A stretch of 25,217 bases of DNA, taken from positions 1 through 25,217 of the forward strand of contig DYLB01000008.1 of NCBI GenBank assembly GCA_020722305.1, written 5' to 3'. The notes beneath the pieces were generated by a model. It was not told where the DNA came from and did no database searches. It saw nothing but the letters and a program-made list of their open reading frames with translations. How positions within the stretch are numbered: position 1 is the first letter of the stretch; every line of letters begins with the position of its first letter. The translations under genes and the position numbers were made by a program. Below are positions 1 to 8,171 of this stretch, piece after piece. The DNA is from Anaerolinea thermophila. GTDB lineage: Bacteria > Chloroflexota > Anaerolineae > Anaerolineales > Villigracilaceae.

Positions 1-2952
1 TCTGACCACGAATGGGAGATCCCGCAGTCCTTCCGCAAGGACATGCGCGGGCCGGTGCGCATCTTCGCCACACGGGAGCTGCTCGAACAGGTGATGGACG
101 ACAAGTCGCTGGAGCAGGCGGTCAACGCTGCCACGCTGCCGGGGCTGGTCGGGGCGGTCACGGTCATGCCCGACATGCACCAGGGCTACGGCTTCCCCAT
201 CGGCGGGGTGGCCGCGACCGAGTATCCGCACGGGGTGATTTCGCCCGGAGCCATCGGATACGATATCAACTGCCTGGGCGGGGATACACCGATCCTGCAC
301 TCGCTTGGATACACCCGCCCCATCCAGGAGATGGCCGAAAGTTGGCAGACCGCCGACCTGCCGTGTTTGAACATCGCCACAGAGCACCTGGACCCTGCCT
401 GCCCCGTCCGCTGGTTCGGGCAAAGCCCCAAAGCGCCGGTGGTTCGGATCACGACGGAAAGCGGCCACACCATTACCGCCACGACCGACCATCCATTTTG
501 GACCCCGGACGGGATGCTCGCCTGCGGCAGCCTTCGGTCAGGCGACCAGGTGGCGGTCTCGCCTTTCATCGGCGTTGAATACGAGACTCCCCCGGACATG
601 ACCCTGGTCAACGAGGCCGATTTCAGCGAATACCTCGTCTCGCTGGGGAAGACCCAACGCGGGAATGCACATGGGCAGATACTCAACGCGCTTCGTAAAC
701 GAGGATTATTGCCATTGAACTACTCGTCCGAGGCGCTCCCTTACCTGTGTAAACTCATCGGTTTCATCTTTGGGGATGGCAATCTCCGCTTCGACCGGCG
801 CACCCGGAAAGGCATGGTCGCATTCTACGGCCAGCCCGAAGACCTGGAAGCGATCCGCAGCGACATCGCCAGGCTCGGCTTCAAGCCCAGCCGCATCTGG
901 TCGCGGGAGCGCAGCCACCGCATCCAGACAACCTACAACGAATACGAGTTCGCGCGGCGCGAGCACTGGGTCGCGGTCAACAGCACGGCCTTTGCGGCGC
1001 TCCTGGCCTACCTGGGTGCGCCGGTCGGGAACAAGGCTGGGCAGGATTACGGCATCCCCGCCTGGCTGGGCCGCGCCCCGTTGTGGCAAAAGCGGCTGTT
1101 CCTGGCCGCCTTCTTCGGCGCAGAAATGAGCACCCCGCAGACCCACAGCGGTCTCAGTTACAACCTGGCCGCGCCAACCCTCTCGATGAACAAGCGGGAA
1201 AATTGCGAAGCCAGCGGGCGCGCCTTTTTGGGACAATTGGCAACCCTGTTGGGCGAATTCGGCGTCCAGACCCTGCCAATCGGGTCACGCCGCGAGCAGG
1301 TGAACGCCGATGGCGTCCGTTCGATCCGCTTGCGGCTGGTCGTCAGCGCCGAACCTGAAAACCTGATCCGGCTGTGGAGCAGGGTCGGGTTCGAGTACCA
1401 CCGCAAACGCCGGGCGCAGGCTGCAATCGCGGCGCATTACCTGGCCGCCAAACAAAAACTCGTCGCAGAACGGCAAGAAGTTGCAGAACAAGCCGCGGCA
1501 ATGAAACTGGCCGGGGTCTCCAAAACCGCCATCATCCAGAGCCTGAGCGGGGCAACCGCCAACGCCCGCTTCATCGAACGCTCGCTCTACGAAGGCCGGG
1601 AAACCGGCCCGCGCGTCAGCCAGAATTTCATGACCTTCGACGCATTCAGCCGGGCCGCCGCCAATGGCCTGGGGCAGAGCGGCCTGGTCTGGGACCGGAT
1701 CGCCAGCATTGAACCCATCCCTTACGACGGGCTGGTCTACGACTTTACGATGGACCACCCCGACCACAATTTCGTCGCCAGCGGGTTTGTGGTCTCGAAC
1801 TGCGGCGTGCGCCTGCTGGCCTCCGCCGTCGAACTGGAAGACGCCGAACCGCATCTCGAATCCCTCGCCGCAGCCCTCGACCGAAACTGCCCGAGCGGAG
1901 TGGGGCGAGATGGGATGGTCAAGGTCAGCGCGGCGGAACTGGATAAAGTTTTACGGGACGGTTCCGCCTGGGCCAAAAAGAACGGATACGCCAGCGCAGC
2001 CGACCTGGCCCGAACCGAGGAAAACGGACGGGTGGAGGGGGCTGATCCCGCCAAAGTGAGTCACCGGGCGAAGGAGCGCGGCCGTTCCCAGCTTGGCTCG
2101 CTCGGTGCAGGCAACCACTTCATCGAAGTGGAGGTGGTGGACGAAATTTACGACGCCCAGGCCGCGGCGGTGATGGGGCTGCGCGAAGGCTGCCTGACGG
2201 TCCAGATCCATTGCGGTTCACGCGGGCTGGGACACCAGGTCTGCACCGATTACGTGCAGGAGTTCCAGGGGGCGGTGCGGCGCTACGGGATCGTCCTGCC
2301 CGACCGGGAGCTGGTCTGCGCCCCGATGGACTCGCCCGAAGGCATGGCCTATCTCGGCGCGATGCGGGCCGCGGCCAATTTCGCCTTCGCCAACCGTCAA
2401 CTGCTGGCCTACGCTGCCCGGCAGGCCTTCGAGCAAGTCTTCGCCGGGAAGGTCGGAGATTTCCACCTGCGCCAAGTCTACGACATCGCCCACAACATGG
2501 GCAAGCTCGAAACCCACGAGATCGAAGGCAGGCAGGTCAGGGTCTGCGTCCACCGCAAGGGGGCGACGCGGGCCTTCGGCCCCGGCTCACTCGGATTGCC
2601 GCCGGAATACCAGGCCATCGGGCAGCCGGTCATCATCCCCGGCTCGATGGGCACGGCTTCGTGGGTGCTGGTCGGGACGGAGGCGAGTATGCGCCGTTCG
2701 TTCGGGTCATCCTGTCACGGGGCAGGACGGGTGATGTCGCGGTCGCAGGCGAAACGCGAAATCCGCGGCGACCAGCTCAAGGTCCAGCTCGAACGGAGCG
2801 GAATCAGGGTCCGGGCCGGGTCCATGCCCGGTCTGGCAGAGGAGGCCCCGGGCGCGTACAAAGACGTCAATCAGGTCGTACAAACCGTCTCCGAGGCCGG
2901 GATCGCCCGCAAAGTGGCCCGCCTGCGCCCGGTGGCGGTGATTAAAGGTTGA
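1..2952 (+). CDS. rtcB: RNA-splicing ligase RtcB, intein-interrupted, 5' end outside window
   Basis: RtcB joins 2',3'-cyclic-phosphate RNA ends to 5'-OH ends using GTP and Mn2+, in tRNA splicing or RNA repair. The frame is open from base 1 and already matches the family there (SDHEWEIPQSFRKDM), so the gene starts upstream; the ATG at 43 is internal. Family motifs in order: PDMHQGYGFPIGG, GYDIN-C (metal-binding Cys, codon 1801-1803 after splicing), GNHFIEVE, IHCGSRGLGHQ, YDIAHNMGK, VCVHRKGATRAFGPG (the His that is guanylated in the family) and SSCHGAGRVMSRSQA. Without the 510-residue intein (271-1800) the visible extein is about 473 residues, close to the usual length of about 480. No frameshift is seen, so the gene should give active ligase after protein splicing. 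No archease gene is in view. A lipoprotein gene starts 74 nt downstream. Confidence 0.96.
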   Translation, partial: SDHEWEIPQSFRKDMRGPVRIFATRELLEQVMDDKSLEQAVNAATLPGLVGAVTVMPDMHQGYGFPIGGVAATEYPHGVISPGAIGYDINCLGGDTPILHSLGYTRPIQEMAESWQTADLPCLNIATEHLDPACPVRWFGQSPKAPVVRITTESGHTITATTDHPFWTPDGMLACGSLRSGDQVAVSPFIGVEYETPPDMTLVNEADFSEYLVSLGKTQRGNAHGQILNALRKRGLLPLNYSSEALPYLCKLIGFIFGDGNLRFDRRTRKGMVAFYGQPEDLEAIRSDIARLGFKPSRIWSRERSHRIQTTYNEYEFARREHWVAVNSTAFAALLAYLGAPVGNKAGQDYGIPAWLGRAPLWQKRLFLAAFFGAEMSTPQTHSGLSYNLAAPTLSMNKRENCEASGRAFLGQLATLLGEFGVQTLPIGSRREQVNADGVRSIRLRLVVSAEPENLIRLWSRVGFEYHRKRRAQAAIAAHYLAAKQKLVAERQEVAEQAAAMKLAGVSKTAIIQSLSGATANARFIERSLYEGRETGPRVSQNFMTFDAFSRAAANGLGQSGLVWDRIASIEPIPYDGLVYDFTMDHPDHNFVASGFVVSNCGVRLLASAVELEDAEPHLESLAAALDRNCPSGVGRDGMVKVSAAELDKVLRDGSAWAKKNGYASAADLARTEENGRVEGADPAKVSHRAKERGRSQLGSLGAGNHFIEVEVVDEIYDAQAAAVMGLREGCLTVQIHCGSRGLGHQVCTDYVQEFQGAVRRYGIVLPDRELVCAPMDSPEGMAYLGAMRAAANFAFANRQLLAYAARQAFEQVFAGKVGDFHLRQVYDIAHNMGKLETHEIEGRQVRVCVHRKGATRAFGPGSLGLPPEYQAIGQPVIIPGSMGTASWVLVGTEASMRRSFGSSCHGAGRVMSRSQAKREIRGDQLKVQLERSGIRVRAGSMPGLAEEAPGAYKDVNQVVQTVSEAGIARKVARLRPVAVIKG
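271..1800 (+). mobile_element. RtcB intein with LAGLIDADG homing endonuclease (510 residues)
   Basis: In-frame insertion between GYDIN and CGVRLL of RtcB. Splicing block A begins at Cys1 (CLGGDTPILH); block B is TTDHPFWTPDG with the TxxH signature; block F is VYDFTMDHPDHNFVASG; the end is VVSN followed by the +1 Cys of the host. Cys1, terminal Asn and Cys+1 are present, but the penultimate residue is Ser rather than the usual His. A two-motif LAGLIDADG endonuclease lies inside: LIGFIFGDG (around intein residue 162) and LAAFFGAEM (around residue 278); each keeps an acidic residue at the catalytic eighth position. A possible helix-turn-helix (KLAGVSKTAIIQSL) follows before block F. The Pyrococcus horikoshii RtcB intein occupies the same site before the active-site Cys, so this is a known insertion position. 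Confidence 0.93.
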
Positions 2953-3026
2953 TGAGCGTTTCGTGGAACAGGGAACCCCGCCTAAATCCGGGCCGTCCAA
3001 AAGACAAACTTGCATGGAGGTCCCGA

Positions 3027-3500
3027 ATGAAAAAGATAACGTTTTTGCTCGTCATCGCCCTGGCCTTGAGCGCCTGCGGTACCGCTGCGACCGGTTCAGG
3101 AGACGATTCTGCGAATATGGACGAACCTGTGACAGGCGGCCAGGCTACCCCCACTCCCAGCGACCTGCCCTACGCGGTGAAGGCCGGGGACGCCAATTTG
3201 TCGAGGGGCAACGTGTTCATCAACTCGGCTGAGCTGGTGGTGCGGGAGAGTTACCCGCCCCAGATCTCGCTGCTGCTCGAAGGCGGACTGCCGACCCCCT
3301 GCCACCAGTTGCGGGTGGTCGTCCCGCAGCCCGATGCCGAAAACCGGATCATGGTCGAGGCTTATTCGGTGGTTGACCCGGCTGCGATCTGCATCCAGGT
3401 GATCGAAAATTTCTCGCAGGCGGTCGAGATGGGGACTTACGCCAGCGGGCATTACACGGTGTTCGTCAACGGTAAGCTGGTCGGCGAGTTCGATTCGTAG
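3027..3500 (+). CDS. Small secreted lipoprotein of unknown function
   Basis: 157 residues. The start at 3027 is chosen because GGAGG (3016-3020) lies 6 nt upstream and the protein then begins with a clean lipoprotein signal (MKKITFLLVIALALSACG; lipidated Cys17). An upstream in-frame ATG at 2949 would add 26 residues without signal character. After the lipobox comes a Ser/Gly/Thr/Pro-rich linker, then a compact probably beta-rich domain with two further Cys (in TPCHQL and AICIQV) that could form a disulfide. The sequence ends in YTVFVNGKLVGEF, reminiscent of small immunoglobulin-like folds, but I do not recognise a family. It lies 74 nt after rtcB and ends just before a bidirectional terminator. 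Confidence 0.85.
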   Translation: MKKITFLLVIALALSACGTAATGSGDDSANMDEPVTGGQATPTPSDLPYAVKAGDANLSRGNVFINSAELVVRESYPPQISLLLEGGLPTPCHQLRVVVPQPDAENRIMVEAYSVVDPAAICIQVIENFSQAVEMGTYASGHYTVFVNGKLVGEFDS

Positions 3501-3524
3501 CCTGGACGACGACCCGAATTTTAA

Positions 3525-3556
3525 AAAGTCCCCGCTCTAAAAAGAGCGGGGACTTT
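3525..3556. terminator. Bidirectional intrinsic terminator between convergent genes
   Basis: A perfect 14-bp stem (arms 3525-3538 and 3543-3556, core GTCCCCGCTCT) with an AAAA loop lies between the lipoprotein gene (plus) and aapP (minus). On the minus strand the stem is followed by a U-rich run, so it best serves the aap operon; the plus-strand tail is weaker. Confidence 0.88.
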
Positions 3557-3576
3557 CGCTTGTCAAATGGGAAATG

Positions 3577-4326
3577 TCAGTGCGACAGGATTTGCGAGAG
3601 GAACAGTTTAGTGCGGGCTTCCTTGGGGGCTTTGAAAATGTCTTGCGGGGTGCCGCTTTCGACGATCTGGCCTTTGTCGAAGAAGAACATGCGGTCGGCC
3701 ACGGCCCGGGCGAAGCCCATTTCGTGGGTGACGACCAGCATGGTCATGCCGGATTTCGCCAGCTCGACCATCACATCGAGCACTTCCTTGATCATTTCGG
3801 GGTCGAGGGCCGAGGTCGGTTCGTCGAAGAGCATGATCTTGGGCTGCATCGCCAGGGCGCGGGCAATGGCCACCCGCTGCTGCTGTCCGCCCGAAAGCTG
3901 GCCGGGGAATTTGTTGGCCTGCTCCGGGATGCCGACCCGTGCCAACAATTGCGCAGCGACCTCTTCGGCCTTGGCCTTGTCCCATTTGCGGACCTGGATC
4001 GGGGCGAGGGTGACGTTTTGCATCACCGTCAGGTGCGGGAACAGGTTGAACTGCTGGAAGACCATGCCGGTCTCCATGCGGACCTTTTCGATGTTGCGCA
4101 CGTCGTGGCTCAACTCGATCCCGTCCACGATGATGTCGCCCTTCTGGTGTTCCTCGAGCCGGTTGATGCAGCGGATGAAAGTGGATTTGCCCGAACCGGA
4201 CGGGCCGAAAATGACGATCACCTCCCCTTTTTTGACTTCCATGCTGACATCCTTGAGCGCGTGGAAATTGCCATACCACTTGTTGACGTTCACGCATTTG
4301 ATGATGGTTTCTTCAGACTGGCTCAT
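3577..4326 (-). CDS. aapP: Polar/general L-amino acid ABC transporter, ATP-binding subunit
   Basis: 249 residues, normal for GlnQ/AapP-type ATPases. It powers the AapQ-AapM permease at the inner face of the membrane. Visible motifs: Walker A GPSGSGKST, Q-loop VFQQFNLFPHLTV, signature LSGGQQQRVAIARALA, Walker B IMLFDEPTSALD and H-loop VVTHEMGFA, all intact. The start ATG has GGAGA a few bases upstream and lies 14 nt after the aapM stop, as last gene of a four-gene operon ending at the terminator at 3525-3556. Substrate is inferred from the AapJQMP set; glutamate/glutamine-type specificity cannot be excluded from the ATPase alone. Confidence 0.95.
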   Translation of the reverse strand: MSQSEETIIKCVNVNKWYGNFHALKDVSMEVKKGEVIVIFGPSGSGKSTFIRCINRLEEHQKGDIIVDGIELSHDVRNIEKVRMETGMVFQQFNLFPHLTVMQNVTLAPIQVRKWDKAKAEEVAAQLLARVGIPEQANKFPGQLSGGQQQRVAIARALAMQPKIMLFDEPTSALDPEMIKEVLDVMVELAKSGMTMLVVTHEMGFARAVADRMFFFDKGQIVESGTPQDIFKAPKEARTKLFLSQILSH

Positions 4327-4340
4327 AGTCTCTCCTTGTT

Positions 4341-5543
4341 TTAGCGTTCGCCCACTCCCAGGGCGACTTCCAGGCGCTGGCTGAAATATGACATGGCATA
4401 ACTCAGCACCCAGTATATCAAAGAAATGAAAGCGTACACCTCACGCTGCAACCCCAGAAATTCTGGCTGGGCCAGCACGGTCTTGGCAATGCCGAGCAGG
4501 TCGAACAGGCCGACGATGGCGACCAGCGAGGTATCCTTGAACAGGGCGATGAACTGTCCCACCAGGATGGGGATGACCAGGCGCAGGGCCTGGGGCAGGA
4601 TAATGTAGAGCATGGACTGGAACCCGCTCAAGCCCAAGGCGTGGGCCGCTTCGAACTGTCCCTTGGGGATGGCTTGCAGGCCGCCGCGCACGTTCTCGGC
4701 CAGGTAGGCCGCACTGAAGAGCGTGATCCCCACCATGGCCCGGATGACCCGGTCAATCGTCAGGCCCGTCGGCAGGAAGAGCGGCAGCATCAACTGGGCC
4801 ATGAACAGGATGGTGATCAGCGGCACGCCGCGCACCAGTTCGATGTAGCCCACGCTGAACCAGCGCACAACCGGCAGCTGCGAGCGGCGTCCCAGCGCCA
4901 GGAAGACCCCCAGCGGGAACGAGAAGACGATCCCGACCACGGTCAACATAAAGGTCAGCAGCAGACCGCCCCACAGGTTCGATTCGACAACCTCCATCGG
5001 GCTGCCCTCGCCGGAAACGCCCCGCACGAGCAGCATGAAAACCGGGAAGTAGATGATCCAGCCGATCAGCACCGGGCGGCGGAAGGCCTGCGGCCAGCGG
5101 CTGCCCAACCACCAGCCCGCCAGGGCGATCAGGCTCAACCCGGCAATCGCCAGTCGGGCTTCGAGGCTGAAAGAAAACAGAGCGAACACCAGCGGCGAGA
5201 ACAACAGCCCGACGGCCAGCCCTTTGCGGGTCGTTTTCTCCATCCGCAAGCCAACCGTGTTGCCGATCAAGAAGGCCAGGAAGTACATCGCCACCCAGAT
5301 ACGCCAGACCAGCGCCACCGGATATTGGCCGACCATGACTAGGCGCATGTTGACCAGCACCACACGCCATTCGGCAGCCGAGAAGATCCAGACCAGCAGC
5401 CCGCCGATGGCCCAGACCAAAAAGGCGGCGCTGAGAAGCGTCAGCAGGCTGTTGCCCCAGGTGCTGAACAGGTTGCGGCGCATCCAGCCGAGCGCGCCAG
5501 GCCGCTCGCTGAGCGGAGGCAGGGAGGAAGGGATTTCAGTCAT
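4341..5543 (-). CDS. aapM: General L-amino acid ABC transporter, permease subunit M
   Basis: 400-residue polytopic membrane protein, the long His/Glu/Gln/Arg/opine-type permease with several N-terminal segments before the transport core. The core begins near SNLWGGLLLTFMLTVVGIVF; the coupling EAA loop is GQFEAAHALGLSGFQSMLY, the contact for the ATPase. Length and the long region before the core match AapM rather than the shorter GlnP type. The ATG lies 2 nt after the aapQ stop and its GGAG site is inside the end of aapQ, indicating translational coupling. It should pair with AapQ as a heterodimer. Confidence 0.93.
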   Translation of the reverse strand: MTEIPSSLPPLSERPGALGWMRRNLFSTWGNSLLTLLSAAFLVWAIGGLLVWIFSAAEWRVVLVNMRLVMVGQYPVALVWRIWVAMYFLAFLIGNTVGLRMEKTTRKGLAVGLLFSPLVFALFSFSLEARLAIAGLSLIALAGWWLGSRWPQAFRRPVLIGWIIYFPVFMLLVRGVSGEGSPMEVVESNLWGGLLLTFMLTVVGIVFSFPLGVFLALGRRSQLPVVRWFSVGYIELVRGVPLITILFMAQLMLPLFLPTGLTIDRVIRAMVGITLFSAAYLAENVRGGLQAIPKGQFEAAHALGLSGFQSMLYIILPQALRLVIPILVGQFIALFKDTSLVAIVGLFDLLGIAKTVLAQPEFLGLQREVYAFISLIYWVLSYAMSYFSQRLEVALGVGER

Positions 5544-5545
5544 CG

Positions 5546-6727
5546 CTACCGCTCCACCAGGCGAATTTTCTGGTTATACCAGTTCATAAAGAGCGAGGTC
5601 AGCAGGCTGATCGAAAGGTATACCAGCATGACCAGCGAGATCATTTCCACGGCCCGCCCGCTCTGGTTGATGACCGTGCTGGAGACGTAGAAAAAATCGG
5701 GGTAGCCGATGGCCACCGCCAGAGACGAGTTCTTGGCCAGGTTGAGATATTGACTGGTCAACGGCGGGACGATGACCCGCAGCGCCTGCGGGAAGACTAC
5801 CAGGCGCAGGGTCTGGAAGCCGGACAAGCCGAGCGCGCGGGACGCCTCGACCTGTCCCTTCGAAACCGACTGGATCCCGGCCCGGACCACTTCACCGATA
5901 AAGGCTGCGGTGTAGAGGGTCAGCCCCGAAAAGAGAGCCATGAACTCCGGGCTGAGGATGCGCCCCCCAGCCAGATTCAGCCCCTTGACGTAGGGCAAAT
6001 CCAGGGCCAGGGGCGCGGACGGGAGGGCGATCCAGCCGATGACTGCCGCGCCGATCCAGGTGACGAAGAACCAGAGGGTGGTCAGCGGCGGGCGTCCGGT
6101 GCGGAGGCCGCGGTAGTGCAGGAACACGGCAACCGCGCTCGCCAGGACCAGGCCTCCGAGCAGGATCAGGCGATAGGTCCCGAAGGTTTCGGTGGGGATT
6201 CCCCAGGGGATGCCGACGCCGCGGTTGGTCAGCAGGATGTTGCCGGGCCAGACGATCGCATCCTTCACCCGGGGCAGCTTGAGAAAGACGCCCAGATACC
6301 AGAAAATGAGGAAGACCAGCAAAGCCAGGTTGCGCATGACTTCGAGATAGAATGCGGCGATTTTGTTGACCAGGTAATTGGTCGAGAGCCGCGCCACCCC
6401 CAGGATGATGCCTAAGATTGTCGAAAAAATGATCCCCAGCACGCTGACTATCAGGGTGTTGAGCAGGCCGACCAAAAGCGCCCGCCCGTAAGTCGAACTG
6501 CGTGAATATTCGATCAGCATTTCGCCGATGTCGAAGCCGGCCATTCCTTTGATGAAATCGAAGCCGAGGGCCATGCCCTGCCTTGCCAGGCCGGTGACCA
6601 TGTTGCGGGCAATCGAGTAAAAGAAAAGCCCCACCAGGAGGACGAAGACCACCTGCCCGAAGGTCTGCAGAACCCGTTCGTCTCTCCAAAAAGGCGTGGC
6701 CGAAGACGGTGAGTTTTTTGCGCTCAT
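5546..6727 (-). CDS. aapQ: General L-amino acid ABC transporter, permease subunit Q
   Basis: 393-residue polytopic membrane protein. It has an N-terminal segment (QTFGQVVFVLLVGLFFYSIA), the start of the core (GLLNTLIVSVLGIIFSTILG), a long loop region typical of AapQ, and the EAA loop GQVEASRALGLSGFQTLRL. The start at 6727 has AGGAG (6736-6740) 8 nt upstream. It follows aapJ by 64 nt; that gap holds a terminator-like hairpin, so aapQMP is probably expressed at a lower level than aapJ. Followed by aapM after 2 nt. Confidence 0.93.
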   Translation of the reverse strand: MSAKNSPSSATPFWRDERVLQTFGQVVFVLLVGLFFYSIARNMVTGLARQGMALGFDFIKGMAGFDIGEMLIEYSRSSTYGRALLVGLLNTLIVSVLGIIFSTILGIILGVARLSTNYLVNKIAAFYLEVMRNLALLVFLIFWYLGVFLKLPRVKDAIVWPGNILLTNRGVGIPWGIPTETFGTYRLILLGGLVLASAVAVFLHYRGLRTGRPPLTTLWFFVTWIGAAVIGWIALPSAPLALDLPYVKGLNLAGGRILSPEFMALFSGLTLYTAAFIGEVVRAGIQSVSKGQVEASRALGLSGFQTLRLVVFPQALRVIVPPLTSQYLNLAKNSSLAVAIGYPDFFYVSSTVINQSGRAVEMISLVMLVYLSISLLTSLFMNWYNQKIRLVER

Positions 6728-6745
6728 AGGTCACGCTCCTTTGAT

Positions 6746-6773
6746 AAAAAGGGGTGGGCGCGAGGCCCACCCC
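6746..6773 (-). terminator. Intercistronic hairpin with U-run between aapJ and aapQ
   Basis: A perfect 9-bp GC stem (arms 6751-6759 and 6765-6773, GGGGTGGGC) with a 5-nt loop. Read on the minus strand it is followed by five T (complement of AAAAA at 6746-6750). It has the form of an intrinsic terminator but lies inside the operon, consistent with partial termination or 3'-end protection of the abundant binding-protein mRNA. Confidence 0.75.
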
Positions 6774-6791
6774 CGATTCGAGAGTTCCGGT

Positions 6792-7934
6792 TTAGCGGAA
6801 GGGCGGAGCGTAGAGCAACCCACCGTCGGTGTAGAGGCTGTTGTAGCCGCGCGGAATGTAAGTGGGAGTATTGGGACCCAGATTGCGGTCGTAGACTTCG
6901 GCGTAGTTGCCAACCAGCTTGATGATGTTGTATGCAAAATTGTTCTCGAGGCCGAGCTTCAGGCCAAGGTCGCCTTCCAGTCCGAGGAAGCGGCGGACTT
7001 CGGGGTTGGTGGCGGTGCCCATCATCTCGTCAATGTTGGCGGAAGTGATGCCGAACTCCTCGCCAGTAATCATGGCGAAGACGGTCCATTGGGCGATGTC
7101 GAACCACTGGTCGTCGCCGTGGCGCACCATCGGGCCGAGCGGCTCCTTGGACATGGTCACGTCCAGGATGACATGGTTTTCGGGGTCGGGCAGCACAGCG
7201 CGGCGGGCCACCAGGCCAGATTTGTCGGTGGTGACAGCATCGCAGCGGCCTTCGGCGTAGGCAGCAAAGGTGTTATCGGCGTTGTCGAACACGGCGGGGG
7301 TGTAGGCAATACCCTCGGAGGCGAAGACGTCGGCCAGGTTGAGTTCGGTGGTGGTGCCGGTCTGGACGCAGATCGTACCGCCCTCCAACCCGGCCAGGTC
7401 GGTGATGCCACTATCCTTCGGGACCATCATCCCCTGGCCGTCATAGAACGTGGTGTGGACGAAGTTGCCGTTCAGCTCGGTATCCCGCTGCAAGGTCCAG
7501 GTGGTGTTGCGGCTGAGGATGTCAATTTCGCCGGACTGCAGGGCGGTGAAGCGTTCGGAAGCCGTCACCGGGCGGAACTCGACTTTGTCGGGATCGCCGA
7601 AGATGGCGGCCGCGAGGGCGCGGCAGTAATCCACATCAAAGCCGGAGAACGCGCCGGCCGCATCCACGTAGCCGAAACCGGGGACCTGCGAGTTGACGCC
7701 GCAGATCAGCACACCCCGTTCCTTGACGGTGGCCAGCGTGCCGCCGTAGCCGGGAGCTGTGAACTCCACCTGCGCGGGAGCGGGGGCTGCCGGGGCCGTT
7801 GTCGGCGCGGGGGCCGAAGTTTCAGCCGAGGGCGGTTCAGCGGGCGCAGCCGTCGAGGGATTGCCGCCGCAGGCGGTCAGGACCATCGAGGCGACGATCA
7901 CGAGCGCCAGCATTGCAAAAAGTTTCTTATTCAT
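6792..7934 (-). CDS. aapJ: General L-amino acid-binding lipoprotein of ABC transporter
   Basis: 380 residues. The start at 7934 is chosen for its AGGAGGAG site (7941-7950) and because the protein then opens with a lipoprotein signal, MNKKLFAMLALVIVASMVLTAC (in two parts: positive start, then hydrophobic core; Cys22 lipidated). A longer frame to 8027 adds 31 residues with no signal. A Pro/Ala-rich linker of about 25 residues follows, then the periplasmic-binding fold of family 3: RGVLICGVNSQVPGFGYVD, GFDVDYCRALAAAIFGD, FTALQSGEIDILSRNTTWT and WTVFAMITGEEFGIT, strongly AapJ-like. Lipid anchoring replaces the free periplasmic form of Gram-negative homologues. First gene of aapJQMP. Confidence 0.94.
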   Translation of the reverse strand: MNKKLFAMLALVIVASMVLTACGGNPSTAAPAEPPSAETSAPAPTTAPAAPAPAQVEFTAPGYGGTLATVKERGVLICGVNSQVPGFGYVDAAGAFSGFDVDYCRALAAAIFGDPDKVEFRPVTASERFTALQSGEIDILSRNTTWTLQRDTELNGNFVHTTFYDGQGMMVPKDSGITDLAGLEGGTICVQTGTTTELNLADVFASEGIAYTPAVFDNADNTFAAYAEGRCDAVTTDKSGLVARRAVLPDPENHVILDVTMSKEPLGPMVRHGDDQWFDIAQWTVFAMITGEEFGITSANIDEMMGTATNPEVRRFLGLEGDLGLKLGLENNFAYNIIKLVGNYAEVYDRNLGPNTPTYIPRGYNSLYTDGGLLYAPPFR

Positions 7935-8117
7935 GGAAATTTCTCCTCCTTCGAGTTGAGTAAAGTGGAACAGATATTGACGAGCAATGTTTTGAATTTT
8001 TTTACTTCGCACCTCCGCCATGACCATTGTCAGTCATTCATGAAAATCAGACGATGCCCGCACCCCGTCTTCGGGCCTTTCCCGTTTGTTTCGTGATTTA
8101 CGGGTTGTCCAAACGCA

Positions 8118-8123
8118 ATTATA
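8118..8123 (-). promoter_or_regulatory. Candidate -10 box for aapJ operon
   Basis: TATAAT on the minus strand in the 237-nt gap between ybaK and aapJ. No convincing -35 is seen at 17 nt (TTCTCT). If used, the aapJ leader would be about 175 nt; the leader holds a short CCCG-AAGA-CGGG hairpin near 8060-8080 but no riboswitch I recognise. Confidence 0.45.
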
Positions 8124-8171
8124 TCCAAACAAATCCGCCAAGAGAAGGCGAAAATGATTTTTGTGAAATAT

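Noticed and set aside
271..1800. Frame-preserving insertion as a sign of a broken rtcB gene
   Set aside because: Intein splicing blocks, Cys1, terminal Asn and the +1 Cys are all in place and the extein halves join to a complete RtcB.
3560..4384. Long plus-strand frames opposite aapP
   Set aside because: The minus strand encodes a complete ABC ATPase with all motifs; the plus frames have no motifs or start signals.
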